NCBI RefSeq assembly: GCF_018455725.1 | Contig: NZ_JAHCLR010000007.1 | Coordinates: 62,001 to 126,000, forward strand | From: Mycolicibacter acidiphilus | Lineage (GTDB): Bacteria; Actinomycetota; Actinomycetes; Mycobacteriales; Mycobacteriaceae | Direction of reading: 5' to 3' | Length of the DNA stretch: 64,000 bases | Shown here: positions 44,998 to 55,700 of the stretch, piece after piece | How positions within the stretch are numbered: position 1 is the first letter of the stretch | Layout of the letters: every line of letters starts with the position of its first letter | Translations under genes and position numbers: made by a program | Notes under the pieces: generated by a model | Seen by the model: the letters and a program-made list of their open reading frames with translations, nothing else | What the model was told of the DNA's origin: nothing | The model's database searches: none

Positions 44998-45882
44998 TCA
45001 GTTGCGGTCTCCCAGCTTCAAATCTCCTGCCGCAGCTGGGAAACCACCGGCCGCCACCACCTGCGCCGACCACGGACCGACCAGCCGGACCAGTTCGTCC
45101 AGGTCGGCACCGAGGTTGGCGACGATCGCCGCGCACCCGTCGTCGGTGGCCGCCTCGATCGCCTTCCTGGCCTCCCGGCCGGCATCGGTGATGGCACCGT
45201 CGCGGATGAAACCCCGTGCGGCGAGCCGCTCGTCGCCGGCGTCCAGGTCGTCGTCGCTCCAGGCCCGGGTGCGGATGTAGCTGCGCGGGGGCAGCCCCTC
45301 GAACAGTTCGGTGAGCAGCCCGATCTCCACGCCGTCGAATCCGGCAGCGGTCCAAGCGTTTACGTGCACGTCGCCGCGGTATTCGCGTAGCCGGTCGGCC
45401 AGCCGCCACGCATCCGACAGCGCCTCACCGGTCAGCCCCTGCGCGACGACCCCGGCGAACAACGGCTTACCCGCGAGCACCAGGCCGTCGACTGCGCGGC
45501 GCAGCAACTCCACGGCCCGATCCAGACCGTCGGGCGCGGCACCGAGCACCCGCTCCAGCGCCGCCACCGCCCCGTCGGCCCGCACCCGGCAGATCGCTCG
45601 AGCGTCGGTCAGCCCCCAGCCGTGGGTGACCGCCGGCACCACCACCGCCGGGTTGAACACCGCGAACGCCGCCGCGATCACCTCGCCGGGCACCTGGCCC
45701 ATCAGCGACCCGCGGCTGCAGAAATACGCCGCGCCGTCGGGCATCTCGACCGCGCCCGCCTTGCCGGGGCTGCCCCCGAATCCGAGTGCGGCGTACCCGC
45801 GGTGACATTCCGGGGCGAAGTACACCTGGCCGGCGAAGGGTTCGATTGCGGTTGCCAATGCTTTCGCGGGTGTGACGGTCAT
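44998..45882 (-). CDS. SCO6745-like conserved protein of unknown function
   Basis: 294 residues. The pattern of helix pairs, including FAGQVYFAPECHRGYAALGFGGSPGKAGAVEMPDGAAYFCSRGSLMGQVPGEVIAAAFAVFNPAVV and later AWSDDDLDAGDERLAARGFIRDGAITDAGREARKAIEAATD, is that of an actinobacterial family known as SCO6745-like, which ends in a winged-helix-like segment. Function is unknown. ATG 45882 (MTVTPAKAL) was chosen, as the 39 upstream in-frame residues show no sign of being coding and overlap the divergent lpqG region. Confidence 0.7.
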   Translation of the reverse strand: MTVTPAKALATAIEPFAGQVYFAPECHRGYAALGFGGSPGKAGAVEMPDGAAYFCSRGSLMGQVPGEVIAAAFAVFNPAVVVPAVTHGWGLTDARAICRVRADGAVAALERVLGAAPDGLDRAVELLRRAVDGLVLAGKPLFAGVVAQGLTGEALSDAWRLADRLREYRGDVHVNAWTAAGFDGVEIGLLTELFEGLPPRSYIRTRAWSDDDLDAGDERLAARGFIRDGAITDAGREARKAIEAATDDGCAAIVANLGADLDELVRLVGPWSAQVVAAGGFPAAAGDLKLGDRN

Positions 45883-45906
45883 CGGCTCAGTCTGCCGCAT
45901 CTCCGC

Positions 45907-45912
45907 TAGGGT
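45907..45912 (+). promoter_or_regulatory. -10 box giving leaderless lpqG mRNA
   Basis: TAGGGT fits TANNNT and ends 7 nt before the lpqG ATG. Confidence 0.45.
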
Positions 45913-45919
45913 TCGAAGC

Positions 45920-46672
45920 ATGGCGTCTGCACGCAATTTCCGGATGGCTCTCCGCTGGTCGACGATGCTCGCCGCGACCGGTCTGGCGGTCGTCGCCATC
46001 GCCGGCTGCGACGCCCCGCCGGCCGGGCCGGAGCAGCCGCGGCAGGTGACCGTCGTCGGCTCCGGTGAGGTTCAGGGCGTGCCGGACACGCTGACCACGG
46101 AGGCGGGCATCGAGTTCGTCGCCAGTGACGTCACCGCCGCGATGAACCAGACCAGCGAGCGGCTCCAGGCGGTGATCGACGCGCTGCTGGACGCCGGCGT
46201 GGACCGCAAGGACATCAGCACCACCCAGGTCAGCCTGCAACCGCAGTACGGCAGCCCGGAAATCGCCGGCGGGGCCCCGGCCATCACCGGCTACCGGGCC
46301 GGCAACACGATCCGTGTGAAGGTCGAACCGGCGTCCGCCTCCCAGGTGCTGACGGTGATCGCCCGGGTCGGCGGCGACGCGACCCGGATCAGCGGGGTGA
46401 GCTACTCGATCGAGGACGATTCGCAACTCGTTCACGACGCGCGGGAGCGCGCGTTCAACGACGCCCGGGACCGCGCCGAGCAGTACGCGCAGCTGTCCGG
46501 GCTGCACCTGGGCCGGGTCATCTCGATCTCCGAGGTGTCCGGCGGCAGCGCCCCGCAGCCGGTGTCGGTGGGCACGCCGGCGCCGCGGGCCGCGATGGCC
46601 GCCCCGGTGCCGGTGGAGCCGGGCCAGCAGACCGTGAGCTTCTCGGTGACCGCGGTCTGGGAGCTGAACTGA
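45920..46672 (+). CDS. lpqG: SIMPL-domain lipoprotein LpqG
   Basis: 250 residues. A signal with lipobox VAIAGC (Cys30) is followed by a SIMPL/DUF541 domain: ITVVGSGEVQGVPDTLTTEAGI-type VTVVGSGEVQGVPD, then LLDAGVDRKDISTTQVSLQPQYG, YRAGNTIRVKV and ARERAFNDARDRAEQYAQLSGLHLGRVISISE. It matches Rv3623 (LpqG) as I recall it. It should be tethered outside the membrane. Function unknown. ATG 45920 was taken, and a later ATG at residue 25 is possible. The stop overlaps a META-domain frame. Confidence 0.88.
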   Translation: MASARNFRMALRWSTMLAATGLAVVAIAGCDAPPAGPEQPRQVTVVGSGEVQGVPDTLTTEAGIEFVASDVTAAMNQTSERLQAVIDALLDAGVDRKDISTTQVSLQPQYGSPEIAGGAPAITGYRAGNTIRVKVEPASASQVLTVIARVGGDATRISGVSYSIEDDSQLVHDARERAFNDARDRAEQYAQLSGLHLGRVISISEVSGGSAPQPVSVGTPAPRAAMAAPVPVEPGQQTVSFSVTAVWELN

Positions 46673-46698
46673 CGACGCCGCTGGACGGCAGCACGTTC

Positions 46699-47004
46699 GT
46701 GTCGGTGCGGGTCGACGGCCCGCCGATTCCAGGTGGCGGTCCACTGGAGGTCGGATTCGCCGACGGGAAGATCAGCGCCTACGCGGGGTGCAACCGGATG
46801 TTCGGCCCGGTCGATTCCGCGGACGGCAGGCTGACCTGCACCCGGCTGGCGTCGACCATGATGGCCTGCCCGCCGCCGCTGGACGGTGCCGACGACTGGG
46901 TGACAACGCTGTTCGCGGCACGTCCCCGGTGGGCGCTGGCCGGCGACACCCTGACGCTGAGTACCGACACCGCGTCGGTGACCCTGCAGGCGAAGCCTGA
47001 CTAG
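46699..47004 (+). CDS. META-domain protein (HslJ-like), start uncertain
   Basis: 101 residues from the GTG at 46699. The META motif is present: [21 protein letters not shown] and [17 protein letters not shown], with two cysteines. But in the same frame upstream lies PLDGSTFVS, which looks like the first strand of a META domain (LxGTxW...). No ATG, GTG or TTG exists upstream before lpqG; only a CTG at 46669 overlaps the lpqG stop as CTGA. So either translation starts at GTG 46699 with a cropped domain, or from CTG by coupling. No signal peptide is visible. Function unknown. Confidence 0.6.
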   Translation: MSVRVDGPPIPGGGPLEVGFADGKISAYAGCNRMFGPVDSADGRLTCTRLASTMMACPPPLDGADDWVTTLFAARPRWALAGDTLTLSTDTASVTLQAKPD

Positions 47005-47603
47005 TCCTGGTACACCCGCGGGTCCAGCGTGCCGATGTAGGGCAGGTCGCGGTACCGCTCGATGTAGTCCAGCCCGTAGCCGACCACGAACTCGTTGGCG
47101 ATGTCGAACCCGACGTAGGCGATGTCGACGTCGGCGCAGGCCGCGTCCGGCTTGCGCAGCAGCGTGCATACCCGCAGCGAGCGCGGCCGCCGGGCGGCCA
47201 GGTTGCGCAGCAGCCAGGACAGCGTCAGGCCGGAGTCGACGACGTCCTCCACGATCAGCACGTCGCGGTCGCTGATGTCGCGGTCCAGGTCCTTGAGGAT
47301 GCGCACCACCCCCGACGACGACGTCGACGACCCGTAGGAGCTGACCGCCATGAACTCGAACTGGGTCGGCAGCGGGATCGCCCGGGCCAGGTCGGTGACG
47401 AACAGCACCGCCCCTTTGAGCACGGTGATCAGCAGCAGATCCCCGGCCTCGTCGTCGGCGCGGCCGTCGGCGTAGTCGGCGGCGATCTGCGCGCCCAGTT
47501 CCGCGGTGCGAGCGCGGATCTGCTCCTCACTCAGCAGTACCGAATTGATGTCGCCCGCATACAGCTCCGGCGTTTGCCCCGGCGAGATCGCAGCCACCTG
47601 CAC
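47001..47603 (-). CDS. hpt: Hypoxanthine phosphoribosyltransferase
   Basis: 200 residues, type I PRTase. The PRPP motif is [18 protein letters not shown]. The flexible loop with [15 protein letters not shown] and the hood [16 protein letters not shown] are present. It salvages hypoxanthine and guanine. GTG 47603 fits the known N-terminus ([17 protein letters not shown]). An inner GTG at 47597 is an alternative. It lies 35 bp after tilS, in the unit dacB-zincin-tilS-hpt. The stop overlaps the convergent META gene by 4 bp. Confidence 0.94.
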   Translation of the reverse strand: MQVAAISPGQTPELYAGDINSVLLSEEQIRARTAELGAQIAADYADGRADDEAGDLLLITVLKGAVLFVTDLARAIPLPTQFEFMAVSSYGSSTSSSGVVRILKDLDRDISDRDVLIVEDVVDSGLTLSWLLRNLAARRPRSLRVCTLLRKPDAACADVDIAYVGFDIANEFVVGYGLDYIERYRDLPYIGTLDPRVYQD

Positions 47604-47638
47604 AGCGTGCCATGCACAGCGTCGACAGCCAACTTGAT

Positions 47639-48598
47639 CTAGATCGGCTGTTCGCTGAGCCGCAGCCGACCGTCCGCGCGGCCGGCCACCAGCCGTCGGG
47701 CCCGCAGCGCCGAACCGACCGCGACGCCGCCCTGCCCGCGCCACCCGGTGACCAGTCGCTCCACCCCGCGGATGTGCGCATCGCTCAGGCCGGTTGCGCC
47801 GCCGGCCAGCAGCCAGCGGCGAATCACGGCGCGCCGCACCGGGCCGGGTAACTCGACGAGTAGTGCGACGTCCAGCCCGGACACCGAGGCATCCGGCAGC
47901 GCCTGCTCCGCCAGCGCATCGATCAGTTCGGTGTTCTCCCGCAGCGCGGTCGCGGTGCGGGCCAGCGCCGCGGCCACCCCGCCGCCGAGCACGTCCTCCA
48001 GCAGCGGCAGCACCTCGTTGCGCAGCCGCACCCGGGTGAACCGCCGGTCGTCGTTGTGCGGATCCCGCCAGGGTGTGAGCCCCAACTCCGCGCAGGCCGC
48101 ACGGGTGACGTCGCGGCGCACCGCCAGCAGCGGCCGGCACCACGGCGGGTCGAGCGGCCGCATCCCGGCCATCGAGCGCGCCCCCGAACCGCGCCCCAGC
48201 CCGAGCAGCACCGTCTCCGCCTGATCGTCCAAGGTGTGCCCGAGCAGCACCGGCGCATCACCGCGGGCGTCGGCCAGGGCGGCGTAGCGGGCCGTGCGGG
48301 CCGCTGCCTCCGGGCCGCCGTCGGTGCCGACGTTCACCCGGATGACCTGGGCGGCAACACATCCCAGCTCCAGTGCCTGACCATAAGCGGAAGCGGCGAC
48401 CTCCGCCGACCCGGGTTGCAGGCCGTGGTCGACGATCAGTGCCACCGTCGGCCGCAGCTGCGCGGCGGCGGCGGTCAGCGCCAGCGAGTCCGGGCCGCCG
48501 GACAGCGCCACCGCCCAGCGCGCCGCGTCGGGCAGGTGCGTCGCGGCGAACGCCGTCAGCGCAGCGCGCAGCCGGGCTACAGCACCCGATCGATCCAC
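47639..48598 (-). CDS. tilS: tRNA(Ile)-lysidine synthase
   Basis: 319 residues. The PP-loop motif is [12 protein letters not shown] near residue 30-41. [41 protein letters not shown] and WRDPHNDD follow. It puts lysidine on tRNA-Ile2 C34, using lysine and ATP, so AUA codons are read. GTG 48598 ([14 protein letters not shown]) matches the known N-terminus. It overlaps the zincin gene by 22 bp. Confidence 0.94.
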   Translation of the reverse strand: MDRSGAVARLRAALTAFAATHLPDAARWAVALSGGPDSLALTAAAAQLRPTVALIVDHGLQPGSAEVAASAYGQALELGCVAAQVIRVNVGTDGGPEAAARTARYAALADARGDAPVLLGHTLDDQAETVLLGLGRGSGARSMAGMRPLDPPWCRPLLAVRRDVTRAACAELGLTPWRDPHNDDRRFTRVRLRNEVLPLLEDVLGGGVAAALARTATALRENTELIDALAEQALPDASVSGLDVALLVELPGPVRRAVIRRWLLAGGATGLSDAHIRGVERLVTGWRGQGGVAVGSALRARRLVAGRADGRLRLSEQPI

Positions 48599-49644
48599 CG
48601 CTGCGGCTCTTCGATCTCGGCGGGCAGCGGCAGGGTCTCCGGCCCCGACCACACCGCGTTGAACCGTTCCATCCCGACCCGGCCCACCACCGCGTCGACG
48701 AACGCCTTGCCCCGGGTGTACTGGCTGAGTTTCGCGTCGATCCCCAGCAGTGCGCGCAGCAGCCGTTGCAGCGGCGACTGGCTGCGGTTGCGCCGCTCGT
48801 CGAACCGTTGCCGGATGGTCGCGACCGACGGCACCGCGACCGGGCCGACCGCATCCATCACGTGATCAGCGTGCCCCTCCAGCAGCGTGCCGAGCGTCAG
48901 CAACTGGTCCAGTGCCGTCCGCTGCGCCTCGGACTGCACCGCGCGCACCAGACCGAGCACGCCGGACGGGTGCCCGTCGGAGGTGTCGCCGGACCGGCGG
49001 GCCCGCGCATACTCGGCCAGGCCGCCGAGCACCTGGGTGAAGTCCGGACCGCTCTGCTCGGTCAGCACCGCCAGCGCCGACGACATGTGGCCGGCCAGCC
49101 AGGGATTCACGGTGAACTGCACCCGGTGGGTCACCTCGTGCAGGCAGACCCAGAGCCGGAAGTCGGCCGGCTCCACCCGCAACTGCCGTTCGACGGCGAT
49201 CACGTTGGGGTAGACCAGCAGCAGTCGGCCGCCGTCGTCGGCGAACGGGTCGTACTGGCCGAGGATGCCCGACGACACGAACGCCAGCAGCGCCCCGGTC
49301 TGCGCCCCGGTGAAGCGCCCGGTCAGCGAACCGCCGGACTGCTCCGGCCCGCCGGTCATCACGCGCATCGACTCGGCGGCGGTCGCGATCCACTGCTGGC
49401 GGTCCACCACCCGCGCCTCGGGCACGGCTCGATCGGCGCCGCCGCCCAGCCCGGTCACCTCCCGCACCAGCGGTTCGGCCTCGCGGGCGCACCGGCTCAG
49501 GTCGTCGCACGCCTGCCGGCGGGTGTAGTCGGTGGTCGGCGGCGCCGGCCGGGCCAGCCAGCCGCCGACCGTCGCCGCGAACCGCCAGTCCACCGCGCCC
49601 CCGATGTCCAGGCCGGGTTTGTCGGTTTTGTCGAGGTCACTCAT
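48577..49644 (-). CDS. Zinc-dependent metalloprotease-like protein (DUF2342, Rv3626c-like)
   Basis: 355 residues. The HEVTH zinc motif lies at 169-173 (VCLHEVTHRVQFTVNPWLAGHM), with a later acidic HADHVMD and a glutamate in LEGHADHV as the candidate third ligand. The family is the actinobacterial DUF2342/zincin_2 group, sometimes tagged as coenzyme F420 biosynthesis associated. Substrate is unknown. ATG 49644 overlaps the dacB stop by 1 bp, so expression is coupled. It matches Rv3626c in size. Confidence 0.86.
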   Translation of the reverse strand: MSDLDKTDKPGLDIGGAVDWRFAATVGGWLARPAPPTTDYTRRQACDDLSRCAREAEPLVREVTGLGGGADRAVPEARVVDRQQWIATAAESMRVMTGGPEQSGGSLTGRFTGAQTGALLAFVSSGILGQYDPFADDGGRLLLVYPNVIAVERQLRVEPADFRLWVCLHEVTHRVQFTVNPWLAGHMSSALAVLTEQSGPDFTQVLGGLAEYARARRSGDTSDGHPSGVLGLVRAVQSEAQRTALDQLLTLGTLLEGHADHVMDAVGPVAVPSVATIRQRFDERRNRSQSPLQRLLRALLGIDAKLSQYTRGKAFVDAVVGRVGMERFNAVWSGPETLPLPAEIEEPQRWIDRVL

Positions 49645-51023
49645 CAGCCACCGCACCCGCAACTGCGCAGGACCGCAGCCAGCGCGTCGATCGCGACGCG
49701 GCCGGTCGGCCCGGCGTCGTTGGAGATGAACGCGAACGTCAGCACCCGCTCGTCGCGGTCGGTGACGACGCCGGCGAGCGCATTGGTCCGGGTGAGCGAA
49801 CCCGTCTTGGCCCGCAGCCAGCCGGCCGAACCCTGGCTGGTCTTCGGGTTGCGGAACCGCTCGGACAGCGTTCCGCTGCCACCGGCCACCGGCAGCAGGT
49901 CCAGCAGCGGCCGCAGCTCCGGCTGCCCCGGACCGGCCGCGGCCTGCACCACCGCGTCGAGGTTGCGGGCCGACAACCGGTCATCCTCGGACAGTCCGCT
50001 GGAATCCATCAGCACCGCACCGCCGACCTCGATGTGGGCGGTCGCCAGCCGGTTGGTCACCGCGTCGACGGCGCCGTCGAACGATCGCGGCCGGCCCAGC
50101 GCGGCGGCGACCTCCCGGCCGATGCACTCGGCCATCACGTTGTCGGAGGCGTTCATCATCTCGCCCAGCCGCATGATCAGCGGCGCCGACCAGACCGTGC
50201 CCAGTTCGCGCCCGGTCACCGACCCGGCCGTGATGCTCACCCGCTCGGGGTCGACGCCCAGCGCCGCGGCCAGTGCCCGCCCGGCGTCCAGGGCCGGGGT
50301 CGGCGAACGCTTGGATTCCACGGTCGTCGGCTGCACCCGGCCGCCGTCGACCATCACCGCCTCGATCGGGGCGATGTCGCCGCCGTCGATGTCCAGCGCA
50401 TCCCAACCGGGTGCCATCGTCGGACCACTGAACGCCGAAGTGTCGACCTGGATCTCGGTGGGCGTCACCCCGCTGCGGCGAACCTGATCGGCCAGGTCAC
50501 TGAGCCGCGCGGCGCCCCGATACCAGGTGTCCTCCCCGGTCGGCGCCGTCGACAGCGTCGGGTCACCGCCGCCGACCAGCACCACGACGCCCGGCGCGTC
50601 ACCGGCCGTCACCCGGGTCGGCACCCGGGCGTCGCGGTCCAGGGCCAGCAGCGCCGCGGCCGCGGTGAGCACCTTGTTGGTGGACGCCGGCTGCATCGGC
50701 AACTCACCCTGCTGCGACCACAGCGTCTGCCCGGTCATCGCGTCGGTTATCCGCCCGGTCAGCCGGCCCAGGTTCGGGTCGGCCAGCAGCGGGGCCATCG
50801 TGCCCGCCAGCGCGCCCGCCGTCGGGACCGGGGCGTCGTCGCCGACCGGGACGATGCCGGGTGCCGCGGCAGCCATCGACGGCTCCGGCGGCGGGGCGAC
50901 GCCCTGCTCGGCGGGATCGTCGGGCAGCACCACCGCGGCCACCGTCACCACCACGGCCGCCAGCGCCAGCACCGCCCCTGCGATACCCAGATGGGTGGAG
51001 CGTCGCCACCGAGTGGGGTGCAT
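49644..51023 (-). CDS. dacB: D-alanyl-D-alanine carboxypeptidase, PBP4 type (DacB)
   Basis: 459 residues. An N-terminal membrane anchor (AGAVLALAAVVVTVAAVVL) precedes a PBP4-like domain. The active-site SxxK is STNK (Ser114 to Lys117). SDN is in NASDNVMAE and KTG in AKTGSLTRT. It trims peptidoglycan stem peptides outside the membrane. The ATG has AGGAGA 4 nt upstream. The longer frame upstream is antisense to ppa. Matches Rv3627c. Confidence 0.93.
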   Translation of the reverse strand: MHPTRWRRSTHLGIAGAVLALAAVVVTVAAVVLPDDPAEQGVAPPPEPSMAAAAPGIVPVGDDAPVPTAGALAGTMAPLLADPNLGRLTGRITDAMTGQTLWSQQGELPMQPASTNKVLTAAAALLALDRDARVPTRVTAGDAPGVVVLVGGGDPTLSTAPTGEDTWYRGAARLSDLADQVRRSGVTPTEIQVDTSAFSGPTMAPGWDALDIDGGDIAPIEAVMVDGGRVQPTTVESKRSPTPALDAGRALAAALGVDPERVSITAGSVTGRELGTVWSAPLIMRLGEMMNASDNVMAECIGREVAAALGRPRSFDGAVDAVTNRLATAHIEVGGAVLMDSSGLSEDDRLSARNLDAVVQAAAGPGQPELRPLLDLLPVAGGSGTLSERFRNPKTSQGSAGWLRAKTGSLTRTNALAGVVTDRDERVLTFAFISNDAGPTGRVAIDALAAVLRSCGCGG

Positions 51024-51071
51024 GTCTCTCCTGCCTGTCAGGTCCGATTCTGCCGGAAGGGCGGGCCGCTC

Positions 51072-51077
51072 TAGACT
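51072..51077 (+). promoter_or_regulatory. -10 box giving leaderless ppa mRNA
   Basis: TAGACT fits TANNNT and ends 6 nt before the ppa GTG. Confidence 0.5.
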
Positions 51078-51083
51078 GTCGGC

Positions 51084-51572
51084 GTGCAATTCGACGTGAC
51101 CATCGAGATCCCCAAGGGCCAGCGCAACAAGTACGAGGTCGACCACGCCACCGGGCGGGTCAAGCTCGACCGCTACCTCTACACCCCGATGGGCTACCCC
51201 GCCGACTACGGCTTCATCGAGGACACCCTCGGCGAGGACGGCGACCCGCTGGACGCGATGGTGCTGCTGCCGCAGTCGGTGTTCCCCGGCGTGCTGGTGG
51301 AAGCGCGCCCGGTGGGCATGTTCCAGATGACCGACGAGGCGGGCGGCGACGACAAGGTGCTCTGCGTGCCGGCCGGTGACCACCGCTGGGACCACATCCA
51401 GGACATCACCGACGTGCCGGCCTACGAGCTGGACGCGATCAAACACTTCTTCGTGCACTACAAGGACCTGGAGCCGGGCAAGTTCGTCAAGGCCGCCGAC
51501 TGGACGGGCCGGGCCGAGGCCGAGGCCGAGATCCTGCGGTCGATCGAGCGGTTCAAGACCGAAGGTCACTGA
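51084..51572 (+). CDS. ppa: Inorganic pyrophosphatase
   Basis: 162 residues, family I soluble pyrophosphatase. The metal-binding motif is [12 protein letters not shown], with [25 protein letters not shown] and the lysine/aspartate in [14 protein letters not shown]. It hydrolyses pyrophosphate and pulls biosynthesis forward. Divergent from dacB by 60 bp. It overlaps the convergent TerC gene by 7 bp. Confidence 0.96.
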   Translation: MQFDVTIEIPKGQRNKYEVDHATGRVKLDRYLYTPMGYPADYGFIEDTLGEDGDPLDAMVLLPQSVFPGVLVEARPVGMFQMTDEAGGDDKVLCVPAGDHRWDHIQDITDVPAYELDAIKHFFVHYKDLEPGKFVKAADWTGRAEAEAEILRSIERFKTEGH

Positions 51573-52555
51573 TCCCCGGTCGGCTGCTGCGCCGCCTGAC
51601 CGGACCGGGTCCGGTACAGGCTGGCGGCGGTGGTCAGCACCAGCACCACCACGATCACCGCGAGGCTGACGGTGGTGGGGATCTCCGGGACGGCGACGTT
51701 GCGGCCGCCGTTGATGAACGGCACCTGGTTGGTGCGCAGCGCGTGCAGCACCATCTTCACGCCGATGAACGCCAGGATCAGCGCGAGCCCCTGCCCCAGG
51801 TAGACCAGCCGGTTCAGCAGGTGCCCGAGCAGGAAGTACAGCTGGCGCAGCCCCATCAGGGCGAACACGTTGACCGCCAGCACCAGGTAGGGCTGGCGGG
51901 TCAGCCCGTAGATGGCCGGGATGGAGTCCATCGCGAAGATCAGGTCGGTGGTGCCCAGCGCCAGCACCACCAGGAACATCGGGGTGATCGCCCGTTTCCC
52001 GTCGACACGCGCGACGAACCGCAGTCCGTCCCAGTCGTCGGTGACCGCGAAGCGCCGACGGGCGAACCGCACCACCGCGTTGTCGCCGTCGCTGTCCGGT
52101 TCACCGCCGCGCAGCAGTTTCACCGCGGTGAACGCCATGAACGCCCCGAACAGGTAGAACGTCCACGCCAGCCGCTCCACCGCGACGCCGCCCAGCGCGA
52201 TGAACACCGTCCGGAATGCCAGCGCCAGGATGATGCCGACGAACAGCGCCTCCTGCCGGTACTTCTTGGGCACGTTGAAGCTGTTGATGATGATCACGAA
52301 GACGAACAGGTTGTCCACCGACAGGCTGTACTCGGTGAGCCACCCGGCGAAGAACTGCATGCCGTACTTGGCGCCGTGATGCAGCCAGACCCAGATTCCG
52401 AACAGCACCGCGAGGCTGAGGTAGAACGACAGCCGGGTCGTGACCTCGCGGACGGTCGGCTCATGCACCCGCCGGGCGACGATGAACAGGTCGAAGCCGA
52501 GCACCGCACCGAGCACGGTGAACGTCGCCACCCACTCCAGCAGGGACGGGTTCAA
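51566..52555 (-). CDS. TerC/Alx-family integral membrane protein
   Basis: 329 residues with about nine membrane helices. [22 protein letters not shown] and [22 protein letters not shown] are the two TerC motifs with the conserved aspartates. Members are linked to manganese export, tellurite resistance or calcium handling, and I do not choose between them. Start is a TTG at 52555 with GGAGG 7 nt before it, a rare codon with strong ribosome site. Divergent from the NRPS by 164 bp. No manganese riboswitch could be seen. Confidence 0.85.
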   Translation of the reverse strand: MNPSLLEWVATFTVLGAVLGFDLFIVARRVHEPTVREVTTRLSFYLSLAVLFGIWVWLHHGAKYGMQFFAGWLTEYSLSVDNLFVFVIIINSFNVPKKYRQEALFVGIILALAFRTVFIALGGVAVERLAWTFYLFGAFMAFTAVKLLRGGEPDSDGDNAVVRFARRRFAVTDDWDGLRFVARVDGKRAITPMFLVVLALGTTDLIFAMDSIPAIYGLTRQPYLVLAVNVFALMGLRQLYFLLGHLLNRLVYLGQGLALILAFIGVKMVLHALRTNQVPFINGGRNVAVPEIPTTVSLAVIVVVLVLTTAASLYRTRSGQAAQQPTGDQ

Positions 52556-52705
52556 CGGTGGGCCTCCGGTCGTCGGGCAATTGCAGGTTCATCTTCCGGC
52601 ACCGCCGGGTCCCCACCGACGCTGGGGTCAGCGCGGCCGCGTGCTCGCCGGTGCCGGGCGAATACCCGCACGGCGTGCTGGTCTGCCGAGCTCAGTTCGG
52701 CTGGG

Positions 52706-52711
52706 TAGTTT
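52706..52711 (+). promoter_or_regulatory. Possible -10 box of the Pls/PosA-like gene
   Basis: TAGTTT fits TANNNT and ends 8 nt before the GTG at 52720, in the short region divergent from the TerC gene. No ribosome site lies between. Confidence 0.4.
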
Positions 52712-52719
52712 CTACAGAC

Positions 52720-55700
52720 GTGCCGACACCGCAGGTTCCCGCCCGGTTTCTGCGCTCGTCGTCCGCGCCGTCCGCCCGCACCCTGATCGACATCCTGCGG
52801 GCCACCGCACGGACACACCCCGACGAGGCAGCCATCGACGACGGCGCCGTGGTGCTGACCTACGCCGAACTGGTGACCGGCATCGACGACGGCGCGGCCT
52901 GGCTGGGCAGTTGCGGCCTGGGCCGCGGCGACCGGATCGGCATCCGGATGCCGTCCGGAACCGCCGCGCTGTACCTGGCGATCCTGGCCACGCTGGCCGC
53001 CGGCGCGGCCTACGTCCCGGTGGATGCCGACGACCCCGCCGAGCGGGCCGAACTGGTGTTCGCCGAAGCACAGGTGGCGGCGGTGCTGACCGAACGCGGC
53101 CTGGCGCACGGGCCGGGTTCGTCCCGAGGCCGCCGCGCGGCAGCGCCCCGCACCGGCGACGACGCCTGGATCATCTTCACGTCCGGCTCCACCGGCACTC
53201 CGAAGGGGGTGGCGATCAGCCATCGCAGTGCGGCCGCATTCGTGGATGCCGAAGCGGGAAGGTTCCTGCCGGACAACCCGATCGGACCGGGCGATCGCGT
53301 GCTGGCGGGCCTATCGGTGGCGTTCGACGCTTCGTGCGAGGAGATGTGGCTGGCCTGGCGGCACGGCGCTTGCCTGGTGCCGGCCCCACGGTCGCTGGTG
53401 CGCAGCGGGATGGACCTGGGGCCATGGCTGGTGACCCGTGACGTGACAGTGGTGTCGACGGTGCCGACGCTGGCCGCACTCTGGCCGGCCGAGGCGCTGG
53501 AGGCGGTGCGGCTGTTGATCTTCGGCGGCGAGGCCTGCCCGCCGGAGCTGGCGGCCCGGTTGGCAGCCCCCGACCGCGAGGTGTGGAACACCTACGGCCC
53601 GACGGAGACGACGGTGGTGGCGTGCGCGGCGCGCCTGGACGGCACCGACCCGGTACGGATCGGCCTGCCGCTGGCCGGCTGGGACCTGGCGGTCGTCGGC
53701 GACGACGGTCTGCCTGTGGGCTACGGCGAGACGGGCGAACTGGTGATCGGAGGTGTCGGCCTGGGCCGCTATCTCGACGACGACCGGGACGCCCAGGCTT
53801 ACGCGGCGCTGCCGACGCTGGGCTGGGCGCGCGGCTACCGCAGCGGTGACCTGGTGCGACTGGAGCCTGAGGGTCTGATCTTCTGCGGCCGCGCCGATGA
53901 TCAGGTCAAGGTCGGCGGACGCCGCATCGAACTGGGCGAGGTCGACACCGCACTGGCCGCGCTACCGGGTGTCGGCGCCGCCGCAGCGGCGGTGCGGGAG
54001 ACCACGTCCGGCAGCGCGGTGCTGGTCGGCTACCTCGCCGGCACCGATCCCTCGTTCGACCTCGCGGCGGCGCGCGGTGAGTTGGCCGGGCGGCTGCCTG
54101 CGGCGCTGGTGCCGCGGCTGGTACTGCTGCCCGAATTGCCTACCCGCACATCGGGAAAGGTGGACCGCGCCGCACTGCCCTGGCCGATCACGGACGGTCC
54201 GGGAGACACCGCGCCGAACGGACTCGACGATGCGACGGCGTGGCTGGCGCAGCAGTGGCGGGATGTGCTGGGCACCGCAGTCGCAGAGCCGGACACCGAC
54301 TTCTTCGCCCTCGGCGGCGGGTCACTGCAGGCGGCGCAACTGGTGGCCCTGCTGCGGAAACGGCACCCGCAGATCGCCGTCGCCGACGTCTACGACCACC
54401 CTCGGCTGGGCTCGCTGGCCGAATACCTGGCCGACCTCGGCGATGGCGGGACATCGGTCGGGCCGGCCCCGCGCGCGGTGCGGCCCACCCCCGCCGCGAC
54501 GCAGGCCGCACAGCTGGCGCTAGCGCTGCCACTGGCGACACTGGCAGGGCTGCAGTGGGTGACCTGGCTGGCGGTGCTGAACAACGCCGCGTCGGCCTGG
54601 CTGGATCTGCCGTGGCTGGCGCCGCTGAACTGGTGGTGGCTGCTGCTCGCACTGCTGCTGTTCGTCACCCCGCTGGGCCGGATGGCGATCGCGGTCTGCG
54701 GCGCCCGACTGCTGCTGTCCGGGTTGCTACCAGGCAGCTACCCGCGCGGCGGCGGCGTCCACCTGCGAGTCTGGCTCGCCGAGCGGCTGGCCACGGCGAG
54801 CGGCGCGGAGAACCTGGCCGGGGCACCGTGGCTGGTGTATTACGCACGGGCGCTGGGCAACACGGTGGGCCGAGACACCGACCTGCACTCAGCTCCACCG
54901 GTGACCGGCATGCTGACCGTGGGCAAGCGCTGTTCGATCGAGCCGGAGGTCGACCTGTGCGGGCACTGGGTGGACGGTGACCTGTTCCACGTCGGACCCG
55001 TGTCGATCGGCAACGACGCGACGATCGGCGCCCGCACCACGCTGATGCCCGGGGTGTCGGTGGGCAAAGGCGCTTACGTGGCACCCGGATCCGGGGTGGT
55101 GGGCAAGGTGAAGGACAGTCAGGACTGGGCGGGGTCGCCGGCCGTGAAGTCCGGCAAGACGCGCCGCCCGTGGCCCGCCGAGCGGCCGCCGCGGCGATCC
55201 GCGTGGGTGGCGGTCTACGGGGCGACGGCACTGCTGATCGGCGGGCTGCCACTGCTGGCGCTGGCCGCCGCGCTGGCGGTGCTGGGCTGGGCGGTGCGCG
55301 ACGCCGAGACCCCGGGCGAAGCGCTCGGCCCGGCACTGGTCTGGACACCGGTGGCGACACTGGTCGCGCTGGTGGTCTACGCGGCGCTGACCGCGGCCGC
55401 CGTCCGCGCACTCGGCGTCGGCCTGCCCGCCGGATATCATCCGGTGCGCAGCCGGGTGGGCTGGCAACTCTGGGCCACCGAACGCCTGATGGACGCCGCA
55501 CGCAACTACCTGTTCCCGCTGTACGCCAGCCTGCTCACCCCGTGGTGGCTGCGGTTACTCGGCGCGCGCGTCGGCCGCGGCACCGAGATCTCCACGGTGC
55601 TGCTGATCCCGAAGTTCACCGAGGTCGCCGACGGCGCATTCCTGGCCGACGACACCATGATCGCCTCCTACGAACTCGGCGGCGGCTGGATCCACGCCGC

